Under the pieces are notes generated by a model, which worked only from the letters and a program-made list of their open reading frames with translations, had not been told where the DNA came from and made no database searches. DNA of 64,000 nucleotides, taken from NCBI RefSeq assembly GCF_013402915.1, contig NC_050720.1:744001-808000 (forward strand). The letters are read 5' to 3'. A program made the translations under genes and the position numbers. Origin of the DNA: Zygotorulaspora mrakii (lineage: Eukaryota > Ascomycota > Saccharomycetes > Saccharomycetales > Saccharomycetaceae). Positions 38,668 through 49,215 of the stretch are shown here, one piece after another; position 1 is the first letter of the stretch, and every line of letters begins with the position of its first letter.

Positions 38668-40443
38668 ATGCTTTTGTTTAAGGGAACAAAGTTTGTAATT
38701 TTACCAAATCGAAATGCGTCGTCGCTGAAGTTTTTGGCCGAATTACTGGTTAAAGAAGGGGGAATGCTAGTGAATGAGGAGAAAGAAATAGACTGTGACA
38801 CGATTGTTCTTATCAATGACTCTTTCATTACAAATACCAACACCATTATGAAAAATGAACTGTTTTTCAAAGAGTTTGATCTAGATCCCTCTACAGTCTG
38901 GAATAATGTTAACACATATAAACTGAAGTGTGTCAGAGCTACTTGTATAAGTGAATGGCTCAGGAAATCATCATTCCAGATTAACCCGGAGTTAGTACTT
39001 AGCGTAGAGGACAACTTAGAGGACAATTCAGAGGATCATAGTGGAGTGAAGTTCGTGACCCATTCAGCGACACCTCTGTATAATTATGATTTGATTACTG
39101 CTAAGTTACTAAAGAACTCTGAAAAGGCAGCGAGACAAATTCCTGAAGTTTATTCATCCAGTCAAAATAAATCAGAAAATTCTGAGCTCGCTGGTAAATC
39201 CATGGAAACTGAAGTCTCAAACAAGATGGGGGAAGAGGTGAAGAGGACAGTAGATATTTCGCAAACTACTTCTGTGCCAAAGGGAAACGAGAAACTGATA
39301 CAAGCATTGGGTAGATTGGCGAAGAGGTATGAGATGAAAGGAGATCAATTTCGTGCCCGAGGTTACAAACTTGCTAGAATTGGTATAGAGCAGTATCCTT
39401 TCAAAATCGAATCCGGGGCACAGGCACAGGAAGAGATATCTAACGTGGGGGCCAGTATAGCCAAGAAAATCCAAACTTTACTGGATAATGGTAGTTTGCC
39501 TGGTTTGCAGGAGCTTTTTGAATCTGAAAAAAGAGTAGACTATTTCACCAGATGTCATGACATAGGGATATACACCGCTAAAAAATGGGAAATAATGGGG
39601 CTCAAATCCTTTTCAGAGGCATGCACAATATTTCCCGAAGACTTCACGAGGGATTGGCCTATTTTATTCGGTTGGTCATATTATGAAGACTGGTTGAAGC
39701 CCATTAGGAGAGATGAGTGCGAAAAGCTTGCCAGTGTCGTTCAGCAGGAACTTCATTTAATAGATCCCCAAATGAAAGTTGAAATACTAGGAAGCTACCA
39801 TAGGGGAGCAGAGAAGTGTGGTGATATCGATTTGTTTTTTTATAAGGCTGGGTGCGATGATATTTCAGAAATAGGCAGAATCATGGAAGATCTGTCTATT
39901 TCGCTATACCGGAAAGGTTATGTCCAGTGCTTTTTGCAATTAACTAGAAAAATATACAAGGCGTTCAACAAAATTATCATTAATAGATTAGAGAAATGTC
40001 ACTTAAAAACCACTCCTACATTACAGTACACTGCGAGGGATGACAATCCTAGAAAGTTCATGCTAGGAGTTAAGCTACCTGATAAAGAAAAACGTCAATT
40101 TGAAAGTATAACATTTGTTGATAATTACAAGTTAAAGCCGGAAGACATGTTTATGTCGCTGAACTCTGATCGAAGCCCTTGCAGGAGAATGGATTTTTTT
40201 TGCTGTAAGTACTCTGAACTAGGAGCGGCAAGGCTTCAATGGATAGGTCCCAAGGAATTTAACAGATGGATACGGCTTAAAGCAATGCATAATGGTCTCA
40301 AGCTTACACAGCATGGACTGTATGACAACCATAATGTTTTATTGGAGAGTTTCGACGAGCAACGTATTTTTCAGCTACTTAACGAGGATTATATTAGTCC
40401 AAGTGAAAGAAACCACGTAGTTAAGAAGAGACGTAAAGTTTAA
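38668..40443 (+). CDS. POL4: DNA polymerase IV (family X)
   Basis: 591 residues, orthologue of S. cerevisiae YCR014C/Pol4 (582), the gap-filling polymerase of non-homologous end joining. An N-terminal BRCT-type region covers about 1-100. A Ser/Glu-rich linker runs to about 200. The 8-kDa/fingers HhH region is at about 205-320. The palm contains GSYHRG then GDIDLF with catalytic Asp386 and Asp388, and the third catalytic Asp509 in RRMDFF. The C-terminal thumb includes WIGPKEFNRW. All three metal ligands are present. It converges on PGK1. Confidence 0.96.
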   Translation: MLLFKGTKFVILPNRNASSLKFLAELLVKEGGMLVNEEKEIDCDTIVLINDSFITNTNTIMKNELFFKEFDLDPSTVWNNVNTYKLKCVRATCISEWLRKSSFQINPELVLSVEDNLEDNSEDHSGVKFVTHSATPLYNYDLITAKLLKNSEKAARQIPEVYSSSQNKSENSELAGKSMETEVSNKMGEEVKRTVDISQTTSVPKGNEKLIQALGRLAKRYEMKGDQFRARGYKLARIGIEQYPFKIESGAQAQEEISNVGASIAKKIQTLLDNGSLPGLQELFESEKRVDYFTRCHDIGIYTAKKWEIMGLKSFSEACTIFPEDFTRDWPILFGWSYYEDWLKPIRRDECEKLASVVQQELHLIDPQMKVEILGSYHRGAEKCGDIDLFFYKAGCDDISEIGRIMEDLSISLYRKGYVQCFLQLTRKIYKAFNKIIINRLEKCHLKTTPTLQYTARDDNPRKFMLGVKLPDKEKRQFESITFVDNYKLKPEDMFMSLNSDRSPCRRMDFFCCKYSELGAARLQWIGPKEFNRWIRLKAMHNGLKLTQHGLYDNHNVLLESFDEQRIFQLLNEDYISPSERNHVVKKRRKV

Positions 40444-40571
40444 TAATAATCGTTTCATTAAAAAGCGTTATCTTTACTGATTTATATAATTTCGTATAAT
40501 TTTAGAAAATAAAAAAGATTAAACACAAATCTCAAAAGACGAGACCCTCCTTGTAATCACATTTAAATTTC

Positions 40572-41819
40572 TTATTTGGCAGACAAAAAGTCAACACCTG
40601 GTAGGACCTTACCTTCCAATAGTTCCAAAGAAGCACCACCACCGGTAGAGACATGAGAGATCTTATCAGTGACACCATATTTCTTAGCGACAGTAGCAGT
40701 GTCACCACCACCAATAATAACGGTGTTACCAGCTTGACAAGATTTAACAACTTCATCCAACAAAGCCTTAGTACCAGCTGCGAATTTTGCGAATTCGAAG
40801 ACACCTGGTGGACCGTTCCAGACAATGGTCTTAGCCTTTGCTACAGTATCAGCAAACAATTTTCTAGATTCTGGACCACTGTCCAAACCTTGCCAGCCAG
40901 CTGGAATACCTTCTTTTTCAGAAACAATCTTGGTGTTAGCGTCAGCAGAGAAAGCGTCAGCAATAACCCAGTCAACTGGTAGAACAATCTCAACGTTGTT
41001 CTTCTTTGCCTTAGCAATCAATTTTGGAACAATTTCGGCACCAGCTTTGTCGAAGATAGAATCACCAATTTCAGTGTTGTCCAAAACCTTCTTGAAAGTG
41101 AAAGCCATACCACCACCAATGATGATAGAGTCGACCTTGTCTAACAAATTGTCAATCAATTGAATCTTGTCAGCAACCTTAGCACCACCCAAGATAGCCA
41201 AGAATGGTCTGGTTGGGTTTTCCAAAGCCTTACCGAAGAATGCCAATTCTTTTGCCAATAGGAAACCAGCGGCACGTTCTGGCAAGTCGAAACCGACAAT
41301 AGAAGAGTGAGCTCTGTGGGCAGTACCGAAAGCATCGTTAATGTAGACATCAGCCAAAGATTTCAATTCCTTTCTGAATTTGGCAACATCTTCTGGAGAA
41401 GCCTTGACCTTCTTACCGTCAACCTTCTTGGAACCTTCTTCTTCAATGTGGTAACGCAAGTTTTCCAACAAGATAACGGAACCTGGCTTAGAAGCTTCAA
41501 CAGCCTTGTTCACATCTGGGCCGACACAGTCGTTCAAGAAAGTAACATCTTGACCCAACAATTTTTGCAATTCAGCAGCGACTGGCTTCAAAGAGTATTT
41601 TTCAACTCTTTCACCATTTGGTCTACCCAAATGAGATGCTAAGACAACGTATCTTGGTTTGTGTTCCAAAACGTATTTGATAGTTGGCAAAGCAGCAACA
41701 ATTCTTTGGTTGGAAGTGATAGTCTTACCATCCAATGGAACGTTGAAATCAACTCTGATGAAGACACGTTTGTCCTTCAATTGTAGATCCTTAACGGTTA
41801 GCTTAGAAGATAAAGACAT
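40572..41819 (-). CDS. PGK1: 3-phosphoglycerate kinase
   Basis: 415 residues, orthologue of S. cerevisiae YCR012W/Pgk1 (416). It catalyses 1,3-bisphosphoglycerate + ADP to 3-phosphoglycerate + ATP in cytosolic glycolysis. Visible motifs: RVDFNVPLD (substrate site), [32 protein letters not shown], the hinge NGPPGVFE, and nucleotide-binding [11 protein letters not shown] near the C-terminus. Codons are strongly restricted (GGT, GCT, TTG, AAG), as in very highly expressed yeast genes. The frame continues 37 codons upstream in the leader, but the ATG at 41819 (MSLSSKL) is the family start. A TATA sequence lies at 41931-41938. Confidence 0.99.
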   Translation of the reverse strand: MSLSSKLTVKDLQLKDKRVFIRVDFNVPLDGKTITSNQRIVAALPTIKYVLEHKPRYVVLASHLGRPNGERVEKYSLKPVAAELQKLLGQDVTFLNDCVGPDVNKAVEASKPGSVILLENLRYHIEEEGSKKVDGKKVKASPEDVAKFRKELKSLADVYINDAFGTAHRAHSSIVGFDLPERAAGFLLAKELAFFGKALENPTRPFLAILGGAKVADKIQLIDNLLDKVDSIIIGGGMAFTFKKVLDNTEIGDSIFDKAGAEIVPKLIAKAKKNNVEIVLPVDWVIADAFSADANTKIVSEKEGIPAGWQGLDSGPESRKLFADTVAKAKTIVWNGPPGVFEFAKFAAGTKALLDEVVKSCQAGNTVIIGGGDTATVAKKYGVTDKISHVSTGGGASLELLEGKVLPGVDFLSAK

Positions 41820-42840
41820 TGTAAACGGTGTGAAAAATTTGTATCGTTTGATGTTTTTGTTGCACAACAAAGACAGTCGAATCCATTTTACCAAGAGTCT
41901 TTTGAATATTGTAGCAAGTGTAAACTGCATTTATATACGTTTTCTGAGAAAAAATTAATTAATAGGCACACACACACACATTTGGTGGTGGAATCATCAA
42001 GAGAGCTCAAGCAGCTTCTCGTCACGAAAGGATGAAAAGAAGATAGGAGACACACAGCTGAAGACAGAAATGGACAGACCACCCAACTGGACAACCAACT
42101 AACAAACGAACTTGACCTTTTGGCCCCCCTGAGCCAGCAGAATCGAATTAGCTAGAAGTTTATGAAACTGCAATGGGCGTCTTTCTCTGGCGTTAAGCCA
42201 ACCACTGGTGGAATGTGGATCATGTTATTTGATTTCCACTTCTACTGTATATGATTGTGGTTGCTTAGTGGTGATGGATTAGCACTTTTAGGGTACAATG
42301 GCTGCAATAGAGGATGCCGGGAAGAGGTCAGAATTAGAGGAATACAAGAAGATTGAAAATAGTGGAATCCGCAAATGAGATTCCCAAAATTCGTGAAAAA
42401 TGCGAAAGAAGATCATGGAGCCTGACGTGAAAAACGAAAGGGCAGGCCTTGATCACATGACCTGACTGTCCGAATTAAGGTACGGCAAATAAAGTATTAC
42501 CCGGACCAAAGGTCGTACTGGCCATAGAAAGCGGGAGGTTCAATCCCGCCGGCGCAGGGACACTTGGAGTTTGAAAGGAGCTCGGCGGTTCAACAAATTG
42601 TCATACAACAATAGCAAACTTGACGAAGGCAGAGGAAAGAAGACAAACAAAGGCAAGTGACGGCGTCCTTCTGGCTTACTATTGCAAGTTTCTTAGGAGT
42701 ATTTCCATATACACAAGGCTAAGTGTTTCCTATACGTCGTTCAATTGTTATTGGCAGTTGCTCTTGGTTAGAGACAAAGAACAGGTCGCAAGTACGGCAT
42801 AAACACAAGTTACGGCGCAGTGAAAGTGGAGGTGAAAGGG

Positions 42841-42871
<31 letters not shown>

Positions 42872-42889
42872 TAGATTAGAGATACGAAA
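41820..42889. promoter_or_regulatory. Divergent PGK1/ADP1 promoter region
   Basis: 1.07 kb. PGK1 side: TATATAA on the minus strand at 41931-41937 and a CACACA run at about 41967-41980. ADP1 side: Reb1-type TTACCCG at 42497-42503, a tRNA-like B-box (GGTTCAATCC, 42537-42546), and a (GTGAAA)n microsatellite at about 42820-42871 just before the ATG. The sites are motif matches only. Confidence 0.55.
42820..42871. repeat. (GTGAAA)n microsatellite in ADP1 leader
   Basis: About seven imperfect copies of GTGAAA ending 19 bp before the ADP1 ATG, so it is probably transcribed as part of the 5' leader. Confidence 0.8.
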
Positions 42890-45800
42890 ATGCGTTTATC
42901 ACTTTGTTTTGTTTTCATATGGCTTTATATTTCATTCGCACATGCCGGTGCCAGGACCACTTTGCAATTGACCTACGAAAACAACCAGAGCCTCGGAAGA
43001 GTCAACGAGGAAGATGATCAATGCCCTCCATGTTTTAATTGTATGTTGCCAATATTTGAATGTAAACAATACGCTGTTTGCAATTCCAATACTGGCAGAT
43101 GTGAATGTATAGAGGGATTCTCAGGCGATGATTGTTCCATTCCTGTTTGTGGTGGATTATCTGATGATAACTCAAGAAGGCCAAAGAGATCAAACGTTAC
43201 AAATGAATGTGATTGTTCTGATGGATGGGGTGGAATTAATTGTAACATCTGTCAGGATGATTTTGTTTGTGACGCTTTTATGCCAGATATAGAATTAAAG
43301 GGCACATGTAATAAGAATGGTATGATTGCTAATAAACTTTACCAAGGTTGTAATGTTACAAATGAAAAGATTATACAAATTTTAAAAGGTCAAATACCGC
43401 AAGTTACATTCTCCTGTGATAAAAAAAAAAAGAATTGTAACTTTCAATTTTGGATTGACCAACTCGAAAGCTTTTATTGCGGTTTAGATAATTGTTCCTT
43501 TGAATATGATTTGAAGTCAAATTCATCTCATTACAGCTGTGAAGATGTTCATTGCAAGTGTTTGCCTGATACAATGCTCTGTGGAGCACATGGTTCAATT
43601 GATATATCTGATTTTCTAACGGAGACCGTTAAGGGACCTGGTGATTTCGTTTGTGACTTGAATTCCAAGAACTGTAAATTTACTGAACCTTCAATGAATG
43701 ATTTAATCCAAACATTTTTCGGTGATCCCTACATTAGTTTGCATTGCGAAAGTGGTGAGTGTTTACATTACAGCGAGATTCCTGGTTACAACCCACCTTC
43801 TAAAGACGCTGCAATGTCACTACAAACCAAGATAATCTTAAGTTTAACGTCTGTCGCCCTCCTGGGACTGATAACTTTTGTTATATTCTATATCTCCAAG
43901 TCACCTTTATTCAAACAAGGTTCGATCCATCTACCCTTAGACAGTAGTGATACTCAAGATCAGATAGCGGAAGATGATAACTTTTTGAAATCTGATACTT
44001 TGGCTACTTTAAGTTTCGAAAATATTTCTTACAAGATTTCAGATCCGTCAATTAATGGAAGTATTTTGAAAGATATTAATGGTTTAGTAAAACCAGGTGA
44101 AATTATGGCATTGTTAGGAAGTTCCGGTGCCGGTAAAACTAGTTTGTTAGACATTTTGGCCATGAAAAAGAAATCAGGTAAAGTTACTGGAGATATAAAA
44201 GTCAATGGCATTTCCATGGGGAAAACCGATTATACAAAATTAATTGGATTTGTCGATCAAGATGATTATTTATTACCAACTTTAACAGTTTATGAAACGA
44301 TTTTGAATAGTGCACTACTGCGTTTACCAAGAGCACTTTCATTCGAATCAAAGCAAGCAAGAGTTTATCAAGTGTTGGAAGAACTAAGAATTCTCGAAAT
44401 AAAGGACCGTATCATTGGTGATGAATTTGAAAGGGGAATTAGTGGTGGTGAAAAAAGACGTGTATCAATAGCCTGTGAATTAGTGACAAGTCCACTAATA
44501 CTGTTTTTGGATGAACCTACATCTGGTTTAGATGCAAACAATGCCAATAATGTAGTAGAGTGCCTCGTTAGACTATCAAAGAATTTCAATAGAACATTAG
44601 TATTATCCATTCATCAGCCTCGCTCTAACATTTTCCAACTATTCGATAAATTGGTTTTATTAAGTAATGGTGAAATGGTTTACTCCGGTGATGCTATAAG
44701 AGTGGCTGATTTCTTGCGCAATAATGGCTACAATTGCCCATCAGACTACAATATCGCAGATTACTTGATTGATATCACCTTTGAAAATAAGTATCCTAAA
44801 AGAAAACCACTGTCTAGTGGAAATGACTTAGAAGCCGGTGGTGTATTTTCTCGCAATGCTGACCCTCACAAACACACTAGCTCTGGACTAATGGCATCCC
44901 TGGATGAAGGTCGTGGTTCTGTTGGTTCTTTCACACAGCGTGAATGGGAACATTTCGCTGAACATCGAGATGAAATAAGGACTTTATTAAATGATAGTGA
45001 AAATCCAGCAGAGGAAACCTTGGGTTCAATGAATAGAAAATTATTGAATCATCGTTTCAAAGAAGGTCCTTATTTTGCTGAGCTGGAAAATGATATCAAA
45101 GTGCTTGTGGAAGCCAGAAAGGGTTCAAATATGGTATTACCAACTACTTATAAAGCGGCTTCATTCCTTCAACAACTCTCAATTCTCTGTTCAAGAACAT
45201 TCAAGAACACCTATAGAAACCCCAGATTATTATTGGCAAATTATCTGTTGACATTGATTTTAGGGTCATTCTTGGGGATTTTATATTACGATGTCTCCAA
45301 TGATATAAGTGGTTTTCAAAATAGAATGGGGTTATTTTTCTTCCTTCTAACTTACCTTGGGTTTGTTACTTTCCCAGGATTAAGCTCCTTTGCATTAGAA
45401 AGAATCATTTTCATTAAGGAACGCTCAAACAATTACTATAGCCCATTGGCATATTATATGAGTAAAATTTTGAGTGATGTTTTACCACTAAGAGTTGTCC
45501 CACCTGTAATTTTGGCCCTAGTAGTATATCCACTGGTGGGATTGAATATGGGTGAACAAGCGTTTTTCAAATTTATTGGCGTTTTGATTTTATTCAACTT
45601 AAGTATCTCCTTAGAAGTCCTGACGATAGGTATTTTCTTCGAAGATTTGAACAATTCAATCATATTCAGTGTACTAGTTTTACTCGGGTCATTACTATTC
45701 AGTGGACTGTTCATCAACACAAAGGATATTACAAATGTTGCATTCAAATATTTGAAAAATCTGTCACTATTCTACTATGCATATGAATCACTATTGATAA

Positions 45801-45997
45801 ATGAGGTCAAAACACTAATGTTGAGAGAAACCAAATACGGGTTGAAGATTGAAGTTCCAGGCGCAACAATATTGAGTACATTTGGTTTCATTGTTAAAAA
45901 TTTTGTATTCGATGTTAAAATTTTGATTTTGTTCAACATCATTTTTTTAATTTTGGGTTATATGGCTCTTAAAATCATAGTGATAGAACAGAAGTAA
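42890..45997 (+). CDS. ADP1: ABC transporter of the ABCG type, Adp1
   Basis: 1035 residues, orthologue of S. cerevisiae YCR011C/Adp1 (1049). A signal peptide (about 1-20) precedes a Cys-rich luminal domain with EGF-like spacing (CECIEGFSGDDC and CDCSDGWGGINC) and many Asn-X-Ser/Thr sites. One membrane span follows at about 313-335. The ATPase domain has Walker A GSSGAGKTS (about 409-417), signature ISGGEKRR (about 515) and Walker B LFLDEPTSGLD (about 538). The ABCG C-terminal block of six spans starts near 775 and ends at the C-terminus. Transport substrate is unknown in S. cerevisiae. Confidence 0.97.
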   Translation: MRLSLCFVFIWLYISFAHAGARTTLQLTYENNQSLGRVNEEDDQCPPCFNCMLPIFECKQYAVCNSNTGRCECIEGFSGDDCSIPVCGGLSDDNSRRPKRSNVTNECDCSDGWGGINCNICQDDFVCDAFMPDIELKGTCNKNGMIANKLYQGCNVTNEKIIQILKGQIPQVTFSCDKKKKNCNFQFWIDQLESFYCGLDNCSFEYDLKSNSSHYSCEDVHCKCLPDTMLCGAHGSIDISDFLTETVKGPGDFVCDLNSKNCKFTEPSMNDLIQTFFGDPYISLHCESGECLHYSEIPGYNPPSKDAAMSLQTKIILSLTSVALLGLITFVIFYISKSPLFKQGSIHLPLDSSDTQDQIAEDDNFLKSDTLATLSFENISYKISDPSINGSILKDINGLVKPGEIMALLGSSGAGKTSLLDILAMKKKSGKVTGDIKVNGISMGKTDYTKLIGFVDQDDYLLPTLTVYETILNSALLRLPRALSFESKQARVYQVLEELRILEIKDRIIGDEFERGISGGEKRRVSIACELVTSPLILFLDEPTSGLDANNANNVVECLVRLSKNFNRTLVLSIHQPRSNIFQLFDKLVLLSNGEMVYSGDAIRVADFLRNNGYNCPSDYNIADYLIDITFENKYPKRKPLSSGNDLEAGGVFSRNADPHKHTSSGLMASLDEGRGSVGSFTQREWEHFAEHRDEIRTLLNDSENPAEETLGSMNRKLLNHRFKEGPYFAELENDIKVLVEARKGSNMVLPTTYKAASFLQQLSILCSRTFKNTYRNPRLLLANYLLTLILGSFLGILYYDVSNDISGFQNRMGLFFFLLTYLGFVTFPGLSSFALERIIFIKERSNNYYSPLAYYMSKILSDVLPLRVVPPVILALVVYPLVGLNMGEQAFFKFIGVLILFNLSISLEVLTIGIFFEDLNNSIIFSVLVLLGSLLFSGLFINTKDITNVAFKYLKNLSLFYYAYESLLINEVKTLMLRETKYGLKIEVPGATILSTFGFIVKNFVFDVKILILFNIIFLILGYMALKIIVIEQK

Positions 45998-46228
45998 GGA
46001 CAAATTATTATATAAATATATGATATATTAACCTATGAAGGTTTGTAATTTAAGACTACATCAGGAATGGATAATAGGTAGACCATTGAGTCTAATGTCA
46101 CCTTATACGCACAGCGCGTTGAAATCCAAACTGGTACGCGATGACATGAAAAAAAGCTGACTGTATCTGATAGTCTACGTTCCATTGAAAGTGAAGGAAA
46201 GCTGCTGCAGCTGAAGATCGAAACCAAT

Positions 46229-47149
46229 ATGAACAGCCTTTTGGAGACCTCGATTGAGCTCTCTGATACAGCTAAGGAACTCCATCTGAAAATGGTACGA
46301 GGAGGACCGGGGGTAATGTTCACACAGATTGAATTGCAGGGATTCATTGGAGTGTCATCTCTAGGTGACCTGATGCTTATCATACAAGAATTGCTGGATA
46401 AGAACTTGATCAAGCTTGTCAAACAGAACAACGAGCTCAAATTCCAAGCAGTGGGTATCGATGAAGCACAGAAAAAATCCACAATGTCTGCAGAGGAATC
46501 GCTGGTCTACTCATACATCGAGGCCAGCGGCAGGGAAGGTATATGGACCAAGACTATCAAGGCCAAGACAAACCTACATCAGCACGTTGTGCTCAAATGC
46601 TTGAAGAGTCTTGAATCACAGCGGTACGTTAAAAGTGTCAAAAGTGTCAAGTTTCCCACAAGAAAAATCTACATGCTCTACAATCTACAACCATCCATCG
46701 ATGTCACAGGTGGACCATGGTTCACGGACAGTGAACTAGATGTCGAATTCATCAACAGTCTGTTGACAATCGTCTGGCGTTTTGTGTCCGAAAAGACCTT
46801 CCCGGACGGTTTCAAAAATTTTAGTGGCAGCAACATCGAGAAGCTGTACTCCCCCGATGTCAAAAACTACTCCACAACCCAAGACATACTTGATTTCATC
46901 ATAGGCGCTCAGGTTGCGAATGTTGAGTTGACAACGACTAATATACGGTCTCTATGCGATGTACTGGTGTACGATGACAAACTGGAAAAAGTCCATCATG
47001 ACTGCTACAAGGTTACCTTACAGAGCGTTTTGCAAATGACTCAAACTGCGTCAAAGGACGCAGAGTTCTGTATCTTCGATTATTACAATTCAATCGCACC
47101 TTCACAGAACGACAAAGACGCCGTGTATTTTGACGAATGGCCACTGTAG
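46229..47149 (+). CDS. RPC34: RNA polymerase III subunit C34
   Basis: 306 residues, orthologue of S. cerevisiae YNR003C/Rpc34 (317). Part of the C82-C34-C31 subcomplex that recruits TFIIIB and opens the promoter. Tandem winged-helix domains occupy about 1-150 (TQIELQGFIG, then EGIWTKTIKAKTNL and VLKCLKSLESQRYVKSVKSVK). The characteristic middle part (GGPWFTDSELDVEFI) is near 160-175. In S. cerevisiae it sits beside ATO2 and CIT1 on chromosome XIV, the duplicated sister of the chromosome III region carrying ADY2 and CIT2. Its presence between ADP1 and ADY2 here is strong evidence for pre-duplication order. Confidence 0.96.
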   Translation: MNSLLETSIELSDTAKELHLKMVRGGPGVMFTQIELQGFIGVSSLGDLMLIIQELLDKNLIKLVKQNNELKFQAVGIDEAQKKSTMSAEESLVYSYIEASGREGIWTKTIKAKTNLHQHVVLKCLKSLESQRYVKSVKSVKFPTRKIYMLYNLQPSIDVTGGPWFTDSELDVEFINSLLTIVWRFVSEKTFPDGFKNFSGSNIEKLYSPDVKNYSTTQDILDFIIGAQVANVELTTTNIRSLCDVLVYDDKLEKVHHDCYKVTLQSVLQMTQTASKDAEFCIFDYYNSIAPSQNDKDAVYFDEWPL

Positions 47150-48219
47150 TGTGGGGCATCCCACGTCGCCACTGCCGCCAACGTCAATATGACCCTTTAA
47201 CGCATATATAGAAACTGTATCTTTCAAGATCCCATATTTATCCACACCGTTCGCCCCATCAATTAGCGGGCTGCTCTGCCGCACCTCTGTATGAGTCAAG
47301 TTCGCCAGCCTGCCATTCTGGTGATTTGAACCAATGCAAATGCATGCAGAGAAGGAGAATATGCCTGCTTTCCATCCAAAGTGAATCTGGATAAAATGAA
47401 AGCTTCTTTTTGGTTTTTCTTTCCATTAGACCGTGTATCTCCGATACTCCGGTTGCCACTTCCGGTCCCGCGGAGCCGCGCAGCTTTCTCCGCTCCGGGT
47501 CACCTCTTTCGCTAGGCTTCCGCGGCTGTGTTGTGGAGATTCACCCCCGCATTCCTCCAGGCGGTGCTGACTGTACGGAACAGAAATGAAACGGCACGAC
47601 GTGCCATGAACCACGGCTTTGGGGGGGTACGAATCGGCGAAGAAGGTAGCAGACAGAATACGGACTGCCCTCACCCCTCACCCCATTCTGGCTCTAGCGA
47701 AGATGTAGACACGATTAAAATTGTGGGGAAAACAAAGAAATCTTAGGGATGAATGACATCGTTATAGTGGTTCAACACCAAAGCAACGATCACCATCTCA
47801 AAAACTCAACAATTGAAATTCGCCCTTTTTGTTCGATGTTGTGCGCCCTTTGGACTGTAACCCCGGAGCGATGTCTCATCGATCTATCGGAGTAGCCAAA
47901 CGGGACGACAGTTATAACACTTTACTTGCCGATCGAATAACAAGACGCAGAGACCATCATCACCATGTTCATCAACTATCGAAGTGGAGATTGTACTTCT
48001 GTAGCCGCGTGCAGGGTCTTTGAACCCCATCGCATGACAGGAATAGAGAAGTACACAAAATGAAAAAAGGGCTATAAAAGCCATGAACCTTGCGCAATTG
48101 CACAAAAACAAATGGCCACTTCAGATGAAAGAGAATTGATTTTTTTTCAACAAGAAAGAAGAGGTCAACACGACACAACCAAAATAATAGCAGGCGGTTC
48201 CGAAATAGCTTTTCCTACA
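47150..48219. promoter_or_regulatory. RPC34-ATO copy 1 spacer
   Basis: 1.07 kb. A TATA box (CTATAAAAG, about 48072-48080) lies about 140 bp upstream of the chosen ATO start, the main reason for choosing the ATG at 48220 over the in-frame ATG at 48112. Other small open frames resemble nothing. Confidence 0.5.
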
Positions 48220-49064
48220 ATGATGAACTCGGACAAAGAACAAACAAGCCACGACGAGATGGACCCTCGCACGTCGATCCCAAGCAACACGCACCCGTAC
48301 AACGATATTGAGCAACAGGATCCGTCGCAGGAACAGATAAACAAGATTTACACCAGCGGGGATAACAACGAGTACATTTATATCGGTAGACAGAAATTCT
48401 TGAAAAACGACTTGTATGAAGCGTTTGGTGGTACTTTGAACCCCGGTTTAGCCCCTCCATCGAAGCATAAGTTTGCCAATCCAGCTCCTTGGGACTATCT
48501 GCGTTTGCTCTGACGACGTTTGTACTGTCGATGTTCAACGCGCGGGCCATGGGTATCCTGGTGCCCAATGTTGTTGTTGGTTTGGCGATGTTCTACGGTG
48601 GTCTCGTTCAACTGATCGCGGGCATCTGGGAGATTGCCCTGGAGAACACGTTCGGTGGCACGGCCTTGTGCTCGTACGGAGGCTTTTGGCTAAGTTTTGC
48701 CGCGATATACATACCATGGTTTGGCATCTTGGAGGCGTATGAAGGACAAGAGACGGATCTAAGCAATGCACTGGGGTTCTATCTATTGGGCTGGTCTATC
48801 TTCACTTTTGGATTGACCGCTTGCACGTTGAAGTCAACTGCAATGTTTTTCGCATTGTTTTTCCTGCTGGCCATCACATTCTTGTTGCTCTCCATAGGTG
48901 AGTTTGCTGGCTCAGTAGGCAGTACTAGGGCGGGAGGTGTAATGGGGGTTGTTGTTTCATTTGTTGCGTGGTACAATGCGTACGCAGGTGTGGCTACAAG
49001 ACAAAACTCCTATCTCTTGGCAAGACCTTATCCATTACCAACTAACGAAAGAACAATTTTTTAG
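48220..49064 (+). pseudogene. ADY2: Acetate/ammonium transporter (Ady2/Ato family), copy 1, frameshifted
   Basis: A GPR1/FUN34/YaaH-family plasma-membrane protein with six predicted spans, orthologous to S. cerevisiae YCR010C/Ady2 (283) and ATO2. The N-terminal part (48220-48488: acidic tail, IYTSGDNNEYIYIGRQKFL and the family motif NPGLAP) is in one frame. After 48488 the protein continues in the +2 frame (LSAFALTTF, then GGLVQLIAGIW, GGFWLSFAAIYIP) to a normal end. One base is missing at CCAGCTCC|TTGGGA; left alone, the reading stops at 48511-48513. The remainder has no other defect, so the break is recent or a sequence error. TATA and start context look normal. In-frame ATGs exist at 48220 and 48223. 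Confidence 0.9.
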
Positions 49065-49112
49065 CGACTTTCACGACTTTCTTCTTCTTCTAATTAGAAA
49101 TGCTTTCATTTA

Positions 49113-49215
49113 ATTTATTTTATTTTATTTTGTTTTATTTTATTTTATTTTATTTTATTTTATTTTATTTTATTTTATTTTATTTTATTTTATTTTATTT
49201 TATTTTATTTTATTT
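49113..49215. repeat. (TATTT)n pentanucleotide repeat
   Basis: About 100 bp of nearly pure TATTT/TTTTA repeat, with a single T-to-G interruption near 49132, just after the stop of ATO copy 1. Likely slippage-prone; the copy number in an assembly may be unreliable. Confidence 0.95.

Noticed and set aside
40653..41958. Plus-strand and alternative-frame ORFs within PGK1
   Set aside because: The strong codon bias of PGK1 removes stops from other frames; the protein in the PGK1 frame is unmistakable.
42530..42560. Complete tRNA gene at the B-box-like sequence
   Set aside because: No pairing acceptor stem, D arm or anticodon arm could be drawn; only the T-arm-like piece is present.
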